Part shown: positions 11,747-24,605 of the stretch, piece after piece
Layout of the letters: each line of letters begins with the position of its first letter
Numbering within the stretch: position 1 is the stretch's first letter
Source of the DNA: Glossina fuscipes
Taxonomy: Eukaryota > Arthropoda > Insecta > Diptera > Glossinidae
Assembly: GCF_014805625.2 (NCBI RefSeq)
Contig: NW_023998414.1
Location: 43,554,525-43,618,524 of the forward strand
Direction of reading: 5' to 3'
Length of the DNA stretch: 64,000 nt
Translations under genes and position numbers: made by a program
Notes under the pieces: generated by a model
Told to the model about the DNA's origin: nothing
Database searches by the model: none
The model's input: only the letters and a program-made list of their open reading frames with translations

Positions 11747-12260
11747 GCATACATACACTGATATTACGGGCATGAATATGTTTTTTACAACCTTTTGAAT
11801 ATGAAGAAAAATACTCCCTTTAAGTCAAGTCTTCCTCCTCCTTAATTTTTATTCCCAGTACCTATATCGAAGTGAATTGCATCTTTTCTTACATTCCACT
11901 ACAACTTAACTTTGCTTTCAGCGAATTAATTTTATTTTTATTTTTTTTTTTTCGTTATTGTCATTGCCCATTTTCGTCGCCACCATTTTCAGTCATTTCA
12001 TTCGTCGGTGTTGCGTTGCTTCGCCTTTTAAAAGGAAAATTCCATTATATTTAACAAGATTTGTGAAATCAAAGGAAGAGAACAGTGGGGGTCAGTACCA
12101 CTTGCCTTCTCGTTCGAAACTTGCATTGATTTTCTGTTGCCATTTATTTCTTTTACTTTTTTGTTTTTCCCTTCATCTCGGAAATCTTTTAATAGTGAAA
12201 ACAAATATTCACTTCAATCGAAATGCTATTATATTGGAGATACATACATAAAAATTATTT

Positions 12261-12263
<3 letters not shown>

Positions 12264-12292
<29 letters not shown>
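12264..12292. repeat. Poly(T) tract, 29 nt
   Basis: Uninterrupted T run. It could be the poly(A) tail of a minus-strand retroposed sequence, but no body is recognised next to it. Confidence 0.9.
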
Positions 12293-12297
<5 letters not shown>

Positions 12298-15146
12298 TTC
12301 GTTTTTGACTATAAGTTAAAGCAAAATGATGAATATGTAATATTTGTTTTTAATTGAATAAAGTTCTGTGAAGAGATGTGTCGAGGATGTAACATTAAAT
12401 TTTTGAAATTAGTTTTTTTAGGAATTTCTTGGCCGATCATGGTAAACGAAAAATTGACAACAGTTTTCGTGAAAATTTGAATTGAATCGAACATATGCGA
12501 AAGATAGGTCGATTTTTCTTAGCACATATATAATCGGAAAATTTTGTAAATACGAGAATACGTTTATTCATGCTTTCACCTAACTATTTAGCAAATTTCC
12601 TGAATATGAATGAGATTTTTCGATTCATTTCAAACGATATGGTACTTTGAGAGTTGAAAAATGAAATATCAATTAAACTATGGGAAAGATTCTATGGCGA
12701 AGATAATTAAATCCAAAAATGCTAGCAATGAAGAAAAAATTTAAATTTTTTTATCAATGCTTTGCAACATTCCCCCGAACGCCAAGTAAAATACACATCT
12801 TCCTTTCACTTTCGAAATGTTTCTGTAACATCTTCAGTTTGCGGTGAAGAGATAAATAACCGGAAAGCACGCAACTTGGCGATACAAAAACCATTGTATC
12901 AAACTGAAGGTAAATACAAAATGAAAAGCAAAATATCAAATGATTTATGTACTAATGTACTAATGCGGTATTAATACGTGAGACAAGGAGTAGAAAAGGC
13001 AAGAGGATTTCGCTACTTCATCTTAAGTAATTAGTTCTAAGATATCGTATATGTGAGACTTCTTGATTGTCTGTTCGATTATTGTTCTCCTGCACACGTC
13101 ATGTGTTAGTTAATTTATCCTGACAGCTTCACTTTAATTATTTAAAGGCTTACAGTTCGGAAAATCCCCTTGCTTTGTATTATATTTTGTAAACGCAATT
13201 TGCTTCTTCTTCCTTTAATAAACTTACTTTCGTAAAGAAAGTTCTTCGTTAAAGATCTTAAATAAATGTGAAATGTAAAAATTTTTTTTCCTTCAAAGTT
13301 AAGGAAATCTTCAAAACTTTATTGCTATCTAGTGAGAAAGCGGGAGTAGCCGTAAAAAGAGTCTACTTTGCACGTTAATGAAAATGTCATTCGCTATCGC
13401 ACTGCATATGCCTGAGAGAATCTTGAAAGCATTGACGTGTCGCAAATCCGTCTATATGCAATATTCACACCAAAAACTCTGTCCTATATCCTAAAGTCAC
13501 AAGTTTTTTAAATAAATGTTTTATTGCAGGACAGTACAGTCGTAAGAGTTTTTGTGTAAAAAACGAAACACAAGAAGCGAAATATGTACATATGAACATC
13601 GTGAGCGTTTTATTAGGCAGAAAGGCCCATCCTATCGCAAGATAGCAATTGAAACTTAATTATCTCATTATAATTACAAATAAAAATCTATTAATATTCA
13701 AGCATTTATTCATGCAAAACATACATATATGCATATATGATGAATATTATAAGATGAGCTCCATTGGCCTTTATAGATAATATTAGTGTAGAAGCAACTC
13801 TTCTCTTGCTGCTCTTTTTTTAATCGAGTTACAATTACTGTTTCTTAATCAAGACAAGCAAGGAAGCAGGAAAGCAAACATATATACATACGTGTATCTT
13901 GCAGTGGTATCAACGAGAATGAATTTCAATAGATTGCCTACCTGGGTGCTGTGAAGAGCACGTTTGAAATGTAACGGATGCGATTTCACCATTATTGAAA
14001 ATGAGTAAGCATAGTAGAAATAACGGTAAAACGGTAAAAGTGCGCGCTTGGGGTATTTCAAAGTATTTGCTAGATTATCCATTATCGTTCATTCATTCTC
14101 TTCGCTCGTACATGTTTGTAAAACTTGTCAAATTTATAAAGCTCTCTTCTCATCTCTATGAGCAATCGCTCTCCCTTTCTCTCTCTCATTTCGTTTTCTT
14201 TTGTTTAAGTTAAAAAAGTACCGTTATTTAGAAATATTTGTGATTCAATACACGAAATACGGAATACGGAATCCAACCCTTATTTATATTAGGAATTTTT
14301 TGTGCGCCCCGCTCCTTTATTTTTTTTTTTTTGTCATGGCTTTGTTTAGGTCGGTAAATTATTAAATTTAAATGACTTTTTGAATCGAAATGGGGTTGTT
14401 TTTAAAACACGTTCCCGCATAAAATATCCGCAGTTTTGCCAGAGATGTCAACGTGAAAACATTTCACTGAAACGAGATGTTCCAGAGCTAAACGTGAACA
14501 AGCAAAAGAATACAAAAAAATTAAAAAAAAAAAATTATAAATAAATAAAAATAAATAAATAGATAAATATATCAAGTAATAATGAAATGTATTAATCAAA
14601 AGGTTAACAAAACTATACAAATAAATAAAATTTTTAAAGACAAAATCAGAAAGCAAATAATTCCTTTTTCAATATATATTAACAATGTGCTAAAAATGTC
14701 TTAAGAAGAGAGAAGAAATTCAGCCGTAACCCAATTTAAAACATATCAAAAGTGGAGAAGAAAATATACTTAAAGGAAAATCCATCCATTGTTGAAATTT
14801 TATAGAAAAACATATGAATTTTTTAAACACTTTCATTAAAAAGATGCTTTAGATAATTTAAAGCCATTACAATAAGGTGAGTGAGTGTCCTTTACTGAAT
14901 CAAACCTATGAGAGGCTTGTTTTATTTGTGTTAAGAAATATTTTATTCTGTTTTATTTAATAAAATTTATTCGGTTGATTGCATTTGCATTTGCATTCAT
15001 TCATTTCTTTTACATTGTAATAAACTTTCTAAAATATATATATATATTCTTGTGATGAAATTGATTTTTCAGTTTTTCTTTTTTTTTTTTTTTTATTATA
15101 AAAAGTTGCATGAAACTCATACTCTTTCTGTCATTAACAATATTAT

Positions 15147-15186
15147 TACGTACGTACGTACGTACGTACGTATGTATGTAAGTACG
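15147..15186. repeat. (TACG)n microsatellite
   Basis: Six TACG units followed by diverged TATG and TACG units. The unit is CpG-containing and self-complementary. Confidence 0.9.
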
Positions 15187-15370
15187 TGCACATCTACAAA
15201 GGCATCGCTACAAATGCATATTGTTACACACATTCTCTTTGCTTTTGTCGCTCTCTCATAATTGTACATTTTACAATTTGTTTACTTTTCGAGGTTAATA
15301 CTCCTTCGTGCCATACTGTCTAGCAGGACATGCAAGTGAATCAGAAAGCATCCCCATAACCAAGAATTAC

Positions 15371-15430
15371 TTAATAAAAATAATAATAATAAGAATAATA
15401 ATACGAATAATAATAATAATAATAATAATA
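15371..15430. repeat. (AAT)n imperfect microsatellite
   Basis: AAT/AATA units with G and C interruptions. Confidence 0.9.
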
Positions 15431-15463
15431 GGAAAACAACAAAAACTCCCATTTCGTAATAAA

Positions 15464-15476
15464 GTCTCTCTATCTA

Positions 15477-15545
<69 letters not shown>

Positions 15546-15552
15546 TTCTCTC
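15464..15552. repeat. (CT)n microsatellite
   Basis: Long CT/TATC-containing tract, about 90 bp, with a nearly pure CT core. The minus strand carries the GA equivalent, as at 19611 and 55565. Confidence 0.95.
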
Positions 15553-15944
15553 CCACATTTAACTTGAATTAAAAAAAAGCTCTGATTTTAATATATTTAT
15601 TTTTCTGCTCTCTAAAGAACACTGAAAAGAATGTAAAAAAATACCGGTAATTTTAAACGAATGCTCTCGTCCCTCTGCTTTGCATCCTCCTCTACCAGCT
15701 GTGCTGCCTTTTTATTGGCTGTATTCACGTTTTTTTTATAAATATTCCAAACTCTTCTACTTTTCCCTCCTGTCTCTTCAAATCTTTCTTTCAGCATATT
15801 TTTGCTTTCGTCATGACCTTCATGACTCATCGTTGCCTTTGGGGCTATAATTTCTTTATAGTTTACCGTCCTTCTTTTGGGGTTTCCCAGTAAATTTTGC
15901 TTGCTTCACGGTTTCTCCTATTGATACTCTACTGTTACTGTTAT

Positions 15945-15965
15945 TATATATATATATATATATAT
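15945..15965. repeat. (TA)n microsatellite
   Basis: About 10 TA units. Confidence 0.9.
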
Positions 15966-16199
15966 TTTTGAACGGTGCTACAATAAATTTCACCACATTT
16001 TGCTTTCATTTATTACCATAAGTTCATAACCTGGTACTTATTCACTGTCTTGCCAATACTTGTTATTACTTCTTCTCATGTACGTATAAATGAATAACAA
16101 TTGCACAGTGCTATGAAAAAAGTATTTTTTCCCCTTTTTTTTATATTTCTTGTACGTTTTTCAATTTTTTACCGTACACCACTTTTGGTACGGATTATT

Positions 16200-16740
16200 T
16201 TAAGCTTGTGCGGATGTATATTACTCCCAGAAGGATCTTGAAATGAAATCACCGTTTATCATCTCCAACCATTCAGACTCTACATCTGTCTCTCCGTTCA
16301 TTCGTCGGTAATCTTCCGTTTCCATAGCCCATAGATCGCAATCTTTGAGATATTTTGATGAAATTTGATACACTAACCATATTGCCGAATGGTTCGGATC
16401 GGATTACTTTTTCGGCCATTTCTCATATAACGCCCCATTTCGAATAACCATGTTAAGCAAAGTGGTGTCGGGTATTTAATGGTGGATCGTGGCCTGCTAT
16501 GCCACTTCTTCTCGCTTAAATTAAGTACCGATTCTACGTTGGAATTAAATACGAAGCAATTGTGTGTTGTTAGGCCAGTCACCCCAATTATTGTAATTAT
16601 TATGAACTCAGATGCAAAAAAGCGCATGAAAATTAAGTGTAAATTCACTGCACATAATCTAATAATTTCCACTATTTTGCTAGTCGCTATTTCGCCATTT
16701 ATTATCACCATTTAAAGACAATTTTTACCTTCAATTTAGA
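16200..16740 (+). repeat. Dispersed repeat family A, near-full copy
   Basis: Starts 'gtgcggatgtatattact', matching 'gtgcggatgtacacaaca' at 57900. It then follows the family order with 'gagatattttgatgaaattt', 'ggttcggatcggattact' and 'atataacgcccca', and the tail 'atttaatggtggatcgtggc' (compare 'atttcatggtggactattgg' at 58191). Overlapping frames here (112 and 78 codons) are not coding. Confidence 0.65.
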
Positions 16741-17864
16741 ACATGATGATTTTCATCTTACGGCAACCGTTGACAGTTGTCACATTAAGCATTATCGCAA
16801 GCAAAGAGAAATTTTTTCTCAAAAAAAAAATGTACATATATATATATAAACGCGGTAACGGCAATGTTGTGATCTCGAACACCTGACGATTACACGTAAT
16901 GTAGTGTACAAGGTTTGTAGAAGAGATCGTTAAATACAACTATTGAAGAAAGGCATAAAAGGCCTATAGTGTGAAAAAGAATTTACTGGATGTTTTTTTT
17001 TTCCTCTTTTTTTATCCTTCTTTTGTGTACATCTACTTATATTGAAAAAGCATCGTCAGCTCTCAAATAAACCTATTTATCTAATGCCCTGAAGGGGGAT
17101 ATGACTATAATATGATGTCGTTTTTAAAACACCATTAATCATTAGCACAAAAGTTGACGGCATTGTGGCTCACGGATGGATGGAATGGTTGACGCGATGA
17201 ATAGATGAATCAACGGACCAAACAAAGACAGAAACACAACCATACCCTTAGGCAAAATGTTGCTATTTTTAACGTTTATGTCATGTTAAATGTAACAATT
17301 TTTAAGCTGATTTTATCCAGTAAACAGACAAGCGCAGGCATGCAGGCATACAGGCATGCTGCCATCGGCGCGTACAGCCATTCAGGCACGTCAACGTTAG
17401 CTGATTCTGTAATATTCAAGACAAGTTGTATGTATGCGTTGGCAAATGTTGCTTTAAATTTTCTAATTTTTTCCCGTTTAAACATTTCCTTCATTGGCAA
17501 GGAAAATTTGTCCATGTCCAGGTAAAAAGATTACCATCTGGGACCCCTTTTCTATTTATCTTGAAGTTGAGCTTCTCTTTAATAACTTATTAACTGCATT
17601 TTGTACGTCTGCGGAATTTTCGATCATCATTTTTAGGCGGTTTATGAAAAGATGGAAAAGACGGAAAAGATTTTTGTGATTTTTGTTGCTTTACCGTAAA
17701 CGTAAAGACGTAAACTAAATAATTCGACCAGAAAGATAAAGGGCAACAATATGAGAAATGCCTTCTGTTCATCAACTAAATATTCTTAACAAAAAGCTAA
17801 CTTATTGAGGAAGTAACAGCCAAAAGTGTTGTTTTAAAATTATTTTACAAATGATTAAAGTTCC
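16741..17864. other. Non-coding DNA
   Basis: Includes a small GGCATRCA tandem repeat at about 17335-17360. Open frames on both strands at 17205-17525 overlap each other and have no family match by eye. Confidence 0.5.
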
Positions 17865-18600
17865 TTTTATACTCACCACTGTAAGATAGGAGGTATACTC
17901 ATTTTGTTTTTTTTCATAATGCGGGTAATATCCCGAAGGAAGCTTCAGGGAAATTATAAAATATATGTAAAGCATATTTTTGATCGGGGTGAATGTATGT
18001 CCGTCAGTGTGGTGTGTATCGTTAGCAGTCTTCTGGTCGCGAAAATGAAAATATCGACTTCAAATTTGGTAGAAACCCTACAAGTTTTTGCAGATAGGCC
18101 GGTAATGAAAACGGACCGAACTGGTCAGAGGAGAAGTCCGCAATAAAGCGTAAACTGAACGCAACTTCGGTTTTCTAAACGAATATTTGTGGCTCGTTAC
18201 TCTGAAATTATAACAATTAGAAGGTTGAAATTTTCGAAACATTCTACTCCTTACGTGTAAAGCTGGAAAAAATCGGCCATGCCCACGCAAAGTTGCAAGT
18301 AATTGAATCCTCTTTTTTTCACTTTTTTGAGATGTTATGCTTATTTATCATAAGAAAAGCAAGACAGAATGTTCAAAACTATTTTGTACCTTCCTCAAAT
18401 GAATGTATATTGTCTGCCCAAAAATGGATTAATTCTGAAATAAATATGGTGGACGGGACGACCTGGTCGACGAATTTTTTCTTAATAATACCAACGAAAT
18501 GGGTGTCAAATAAAAGAGCAGACTAGACTAGAACGCGAGAAGCATAGTGGTGGGCATGCGAGATTCGCCCCCGCCGAATGTAACTTTCTTGCTTGTTTTT
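17865..18600 (-). repeat. Dispersed repeat family B, reverse copy
   Basis: Runs from 'gaggtatactcattttgttt' through 'aaaatgaaaatatcgacttc' + 'aaatttggtagaaac', 'ggaaaaaatcggccatgccc' and ends 'gattcgcccccgccgaatgt' + 'aactttcttgcttgttt'. The last part contains the ATTCG...CGAAT hairpin that marks this end of the family. Confidence 0.7.
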
Positions 18601-19607
18601 AGTTTTTTTTTATAATTAAGGCAATAAAATATAATGGAATGAAAGAGAAAAATAAAATTAATGTACAACCCTTTCAGTCTAACGGGCAAGAGAGATTGTA
18701 ACGATATTTTAGTACGCGAAACACTTTTAGCAAATTTTGTTCGATTGTTTATGATACTCCGATCTACCTTGCTACCTTTCTACCTTACATTCCCATATAC
18801 TAATATATTCCATTAATTCCATTAATATTCCATAATCAATATTGTCGTTAGACGTGAGGCATAAAAGGAACAATTTAGAACAAACTCGAAATTGATGATA
18901 ATTTTGTGTTTTAATTAAAATTTTTGAATCGTGAATATCGGATAAAAAGGCGTATGATCGACAAAATGTAGAGATTAAAACTGAAGATCGGATAGAAAAT
19001 GAAGAATATTGATTTCATCTTAATTGAACTTTGCTTTACTATAAAATTAATTATTCACAAAATATATATTCCACTGTATAGGTATTGCAAGCATCTGAGC
19101 AAAATGTAAGCGACGACGTACTATCTTAGAGGAAGTGATTTGCACGTATAAGTGGAAACTTTTATTAAAAATTATCTTAAAAGACATGTAAAGCGAAAAG
19201 AGGCTTATTGCGGAAGCGATAGATACACGGAGCACTGCTTGAAGGGCATACTTGAAAGGCGGCAGATACGTTCATATTGTTATGTATTTCTACTTCTCAC
19301 ACTTGATTGAGATGATGCATTTATGCACGCTTGCTAATGTGATCCTTTAAGCCACAAATACCGAGGTCTAGAATGAACCTTGCACATGCACCAAATTCCC
19401 CAGATTAAGATTGATGACACCATTGGTAAAAAAAAAAAGAAAAGACGCTCCTAAAAAAAAACTTAATAAATAACTTAACATTTCTTCAGCGATTTTGGGC
19501 ATTTTCGTAGCTATTACTCAAATCACGTGAAAAATTTTAATCTCATCGTACAAAAAAATCTTAAACGAAATACAAGCACAAAAATTACGTTGAAATCCAA
19601 GTTTGCT

Positions 19608-19610
<3 letters not shown>

Positions 19611-19652
<42 letters not shown>
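19611..19652. repeat. (AG)n microsatellite
   Basis: About 21 uninterrupted AG units. Confidence 0.95.
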
Positions 19653-19655
<3 letters not shown>

Positions 19656-20760
19656 CAAAGTTTACTTCTCTGCTTTTGGAATAACTTAGCGGTCGATAAC
19701 GCAGCAATAGCTGCGCGAATATAGAGGGAAACAAAACCATAAGCTTTGTGTTTTTGCTTTGTGTCATTTTTCGATTCTTGTTTACTTTTCATTATCTATC
19801 ACATAGTTATATGTAAATATAATTCGAACTTGCTTGTAAAGTAAAAACTTGTAAAGTAAAAATCATAGATTTCAAGTGACATGATTTGGTGAAATTAACG
19901 AAATCATTGTAATAGCTTTGTAACTTTGCCTTGTAAGTTTTTGTTCGTCCATACATTTGGCTTTGCTGTGGGTTGAATTCCTTATATGGAACGCGTCAAG
20001 ACTTGTGAGACTGTATAAGACGGCTACATTAATTAATATTCAGGATTCGTGAAAGACCGGACGTAACGCTTTCGTTTATCATAAATATTTTATTGGGAAA
20101 ATTGTTTTCTATATAAGACTTCTTGGGTCATTTAAGTTCTTTTGGTTATCATTAGAGATCCACGAAACAACTACTTCTTATCTCAATCTTGAAACTTGTT
20201 TTCGAGAGTAAAAAAAAAGTTACATTTCTTGCTACTACACGTATGTATATACCTTTTTGTTGTGTTAATCGAAATATTTTTGATGAAATATTTCGTACGA
20301 AACCTAACTTATTGGGATGGGAAGGAATTTATGCAAATTGATTATATTAGCGATACGGAGGGGCATAGTGGTCTGGGTTGAAGAAGAGTCATTTAACAAA
20401 CTGTAATAATTTTTGCAGCCTTGTATATAGCATTTTATATAATTGAAGCGTTTGTTTACGTCAAAAGTATTCGGGGAAAAGGTTCACTTATGGTAAGCAG
20501 CGCATTCAAATACTTTTTGCAATTCGCAAATAAATGTGTTTTTTGATTCGACACGCTTGTAAGGCTGCATACCGTGCATATGTGCACATATGTGTATATA
20601 TAACAGAGAACGTGTATTTAGTTGTAATGCTGTTTAAGCCCACAAACTAGAATAACCGCAACAACTAAACGCACTTATGCTTCGTTACGCATTCAGGACA
20701 CAGCTCAGTCGTGTTCGAATATGACATTTAATGCTCATTCTCTTGGGTCAACTAAGCAAA

Positions 20761-20790
20761 GCCCAGAGCCCACAGCCCAGAGCCCAGAGC
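20761..20790. repeat. GCCCAGA minisatellite-like repeat
   Basis: Four consecutive GCCCA(G/C)A units, GC-rich against an AT-rich background. Confidence 0.75.
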
Positions 20791-22249
20791 TTATAACATA
20801 CAGCCCGGAATTGGTGGCTGGCATGTCTTGTAAAGGTTTCATGCATACGTCATGTTGGTAAATTTTCCATAAATAAGCAAATTTACAACAAGTGTTGATT
20901 GTGGCAGTACATGACAGTCTTACTATTTATGTTGAATTTCTGGATAAAAATTCATTCGCGATATGCTTTCATTGCATGTGTCGTCCTTTAGCTTACAAAC
21001 ACTCAGTCACTATACACTATACACTACACACTACCATTAGCAGTAGGCTTATCATCGTTACAGGCATCCTTCAGTCGGAACACATGTTATACATCAGCGT
21101 TCAATGGTTGACAGGAACTGCAGAGCAACGAAACAGCTTATGTATAAATGTACAAATGTTGGTGGTTTAGCTATTAACAGCACATACATGCTGTTAATCA
21201 TAAAATATGCAGAACAGTGCTTGCTATTGCGGTAAATATTACCCAGCCTTTTATAATGTCTAACTACGCATTTTAAGTGCGGACATGTGTGCATGTTCAT
21301 AAGCATATATATATATGTGCCTATATATGTATATGTTTATTTGTATGCGTATATACGCAGTTGCCTTTATACAAATATTATTTGTTTTTGTACAAATTGT
21401 AGTTTTCATTATATTGTATTTCCTGAAAAAATCCCAGTCATACAGTTGCGGTTACACGCATCAAATCGAGTATCAATAGTCGTCGACTTAAACCAGAATA
21501 AGAACGAGAATCTTTGATTTATCCGTCGCTTATGTGTTAAGAATTTACACCAGACATGTGTGAAGACAACTTTTTTCTTGTATTTGCGAAATACTTTATG
21601 CACCTCGGAGTGAGATCTTGCGATAATTCTTTACTGTTCGTACTATTGTTGTTGTTGTGATTATTTTATTTTGTTGTTTTTCTTCTTATTGTGTAGACAT
21701 GTTATGGAAATTGCTTTTCAGCTTGCATATAGCCAACGGTAAGAAAATCATAACACACTTCCATATACACACGCAATACATTTACATAAACACATTTCCA
21801 ATGTGTTAGAATCCACATCTAGCCATTCACGTTTATGCATACGAAACCATTATTACAAGTTTATTGATCCCCTTGTGGGTATTTTTTAATGGCTTCTGTG
21901 CCATTATATAAATATACATATTTATTTATATATATTGAATGAATATATATGTTCAATAGAATATTGAATTAGTTATTTTTTGATTATATGTGCTGTGCGT
22001 TTTGAATTCTTAATGTGTTTTGAATTTATGATCAAAAAAAGTTCAAAGAATATACTCTTAAGGACTTTGACCATCAAACAATATTAAAAATATTAAATTT
22101 TCATAAGAAAGTGTTAAAAAATTCCATATAATACTCCTGTTAGTACTTCCAAAAATATAATTTGCTTTACCGAAATTCGACGTTTTTTTACCAACACAGT
22201 CTCTTTCATGAGCGATATCATTAATACGCGTGTTCTCTAACATTTTGCC

Positions 22250-22512
22250 ATCTTTTCTTATTGAGCAAATTCCTCAATACCTTTCAAATACGTTTCAGTT
22301 TCGACATTAATCTCATCATTTCGTCGGATCGTTGTTTTTCTGGGACATTCTTTGCAGAATTGCAAACGGCTTCTAATCGCTGGGCGTCAGATCTGCAAAA
22401 TACATTGGATGTGGCAGCAATTTCGCTGTTGGAGTCGTCGATTTGTGGCAGAGTGCACTTACTGCACGCTGAGAAAACGCACCTCCCATTTGGAAAACAG
22501 GCTTCTTATGTC
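22250..22512 (-). pseudogene. Short coding repeat, copy 2 (frame-broken)
   Basis: The minus strand holds about 79 open codons (22512 down to 22274) with protein-like composition (e.g. SDAQRLEAVCNSAKNVPEKQ), then a frame break. The other frame continues as ETETYLKGIEEFAQ and a stop. This matches the end of the frame at 2019-2231 at nucleotide level. The break and the second copy point to decayed mobile-element or duplicated-gene coding sequence; the family is not recognised. The plus-strand frame at 22261-22527 is a shadow of this. Confidence 0.45.
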
Positions 22513-23719
22513 CCCATTATCATTTAAAATAATGATCATATAACCTTTCGTCATCTTTAGATGCCTTAGTTAGATGTTAACAGTCATTTGCAACTTCACT
22601 TTCGATTATCGAGAATAAATGTCAGAATTTTTTTCTTACGTTTTTCAATATAAATGCCGTAACTTGGAGAAAAATATTTGAAATGAAATTGCATTTTAGC
22701 AATTATAAATAGGATGGATTGTGTGGCAATCAAGGCGGGGATTATTCACTAATGTGTCAAAGTTACTAAAAAAGAGCAAAGCGTCGTCTGGTATGTCAAC
22801 GATTAAGGTTATCGAGATCATATCACGTTGGAAGAACACGCTTTTTACATTATTCCGTTGAGCCAAGCAAGACCAATCGGAGTGTTTGTGTAGTCATCTG
22901 AGCTTTCGACAATTCAGCAGTAGAAGGATGGTAATGCAATTCGTAAGTACTGCCGATCAGTTTCGAAATACAAAAGCTTCGTACCACAAACTATCTTTGG
23001 AGTAACCTGGCAATCTGGGTCATAGTCGCTTTTAAATCATTACATGATATGCACCCAGATTTTCAAAAATATTATGGTAGTTTGTGGAACGTAGTGCTGC
23101 GTGCATGTCGTATGGTCAATAATAGTGACCATCAGCATTATCTAAATTTTAGCTCATTATTGTTTTATCTTGTTTTCATAGTCGTGAAGTGCTATTTAGA
23201 TACATCTCGTATTATAGTCTCTATAGGGCATAAACTTATTTGTTCGACAGAAATCAAATATCTCTGTCTGATGTTTTGAAGTCCTGCATTTCAAAATTTC
23301 AAGTTATATAATAAAATAATGCTATGGAAGAAAAAAAAAAGGAAAAACTATACAAAGTAGTATTAGCGGCCTTAAATGCACGGCTTGAATAGCTTGTTGA
23401 TGGAACTGTTTGAAAAAATAACTTACTTTTTACAGCCATCGAAGAACTATTTAAGCAAAGTTTTCAGGACACGTCAGTGATAGAAATCGAGAATTATTTT
23501 TTAATCACCTATAATGCTATCGCGCATTGCATGAGTGAGAAGAGCGTTTGGTTTTTCTACCTTTTTCTGCTTTGACAAAGATCCAGAAAACGGTTATCGA
23601 ATGAAAATAAAAGTCCCGTTATGTCTGATTTTATAATTATCATTGCAAGTAATTATCTACACAAAATGAAAATAGAGCGCTTGTTATGCGCTTGCATTTT
23701 TGTAATCGTCACCCAAGCA
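22513..23719. other. Non-coding DNA
   Basis: No exon, promoter or repeat match recognised. Confidence 0.5.
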
Positions 23720-24605
23720 TGAGCCTTTGCAATGGCCAGAAGGAATTTTCAGAGACCCCACAAAGAATATATACTCTTGATCAGCATCAAATTCTAAATC
23801 GATTTAAGCATGCCCGTCCGTCTGGTTGCCTATCTGTTCGTCCGTAAGTCTGTGTTAAAGATTCTCGCGATCGCAAAAATGAAGCTATCGACTTCAAATT
23901 TGGCAGAAACATTTGAAGTTCCTGCACGTAGGTTAACATTAAAAATGGGCCAAGTCGATCGAACGATACGCCCAGTAACACGTAAACTGAGAACACTTTG
24001 CCTTTCAAAGGGAATAAACAATTGGCTTTTGCTCATTACTTTTAAACTATAGGCAAGAAATGTACAAAATTTTCAACGCTTATTCTATGGGCGACGCTAT
24101 AGCAATTATGCACAAAATTGGAAAAAATTGACCACGCGTACCCAATATTATAGAGTATCAAAATTGAATTGTTTTTCCAATACCTTTATAACGCGCAAAA
24201 GCAAACTTCAAAAACCCTATAAAGTAACGTAAAATCTTGACCGGTGTCAAATTCGGCATGCACCTAAGCTTGCGCGTATATCCGTTTGTCCATCTGTGTC
24301 CAACTATGTAGTATGTGTCGTAAACTTTCCCCCGATTGCAAATATGAAGATATCGCCTACAAATTTGCAAAGAAGCTTGAAAATGAACCAAACGGCCACA
24401 CGTCTCTACAACCGAAACTGAGAACATCTTGGCTTTTGCGTAGCATTTGCTAGTTCCTCACACACTACAACAGATGCACGGTGCAAACCACGCCCAACCA
24501 ATACTAAGCGATATGCAAATTTATATTTTTCAATTTTTCATAAAATAACGCGGATGGGTAGAAAAAGATTCGGTCGCAAGCGGATACAATTTTCTTACTT
24601 GTTTC
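23720..24605 (-). repeat. Dispersed repeat family B, full-length reverse copy
   Basis: About 885 bp. Two related halves are visible. Each carries a CGTCCGTCTG/CCGTTTGTCCATCTG block, an 'aaatatgaagatatcg' / 'aaaatgaagctatcg' block, an 'aaactgagaaca' block and an 'accacgc' block followed by 'ccaatatta' or 'ccaatacta'. It ends 'agattcggtcgcaagcggat' + 'acaattttcttacttgttt'. The short frames in it are translations of the repeat, not genes. Confidence 0.75.

Larger units (their letters stand above)
10480..16199. other. Gene-free AT-rich stretch with microsatellites
   Basis: No exon supported over about 5.7 kb. A sequence around 10640-10670 weakly resembles the end of family A ('gtggtgtacggtatttaata'). 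Frames at 11124-11462, 12137-12319 and 14402-14656 arise from homopolymer or TTTA repeats. Microsatellites are listed separately. Confidence 0.5.
18601..22249. other. Gene-free stretch
   Basis: AT-rich sequence with several microsatellites and ACACTA repeats near 21008-21035. Short frames (up to 92 codons at 20892-21170) show no motif. Nothing gene-like supported. Confidence 0.5.

Noticed and set aside
16373..16711. Overlapping frames of 112 (minus) and 78 (plus) codons
   Set aside because: Lie entirely inside a family A repeat copy; both strands open at once.
2019..22512. hAT transposase origin for the unidentified coding repeat
   Set aside because: A few residues resemble the hAT C-terminal region, but no defining motif is present; left unassigned.
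22261..22543. Two plus-strand frames of 88 and 63 codons
   Set aside because: Shadows of the minus-strand coding repeat, which has the better protein-like composition and a related copy elsewhere.
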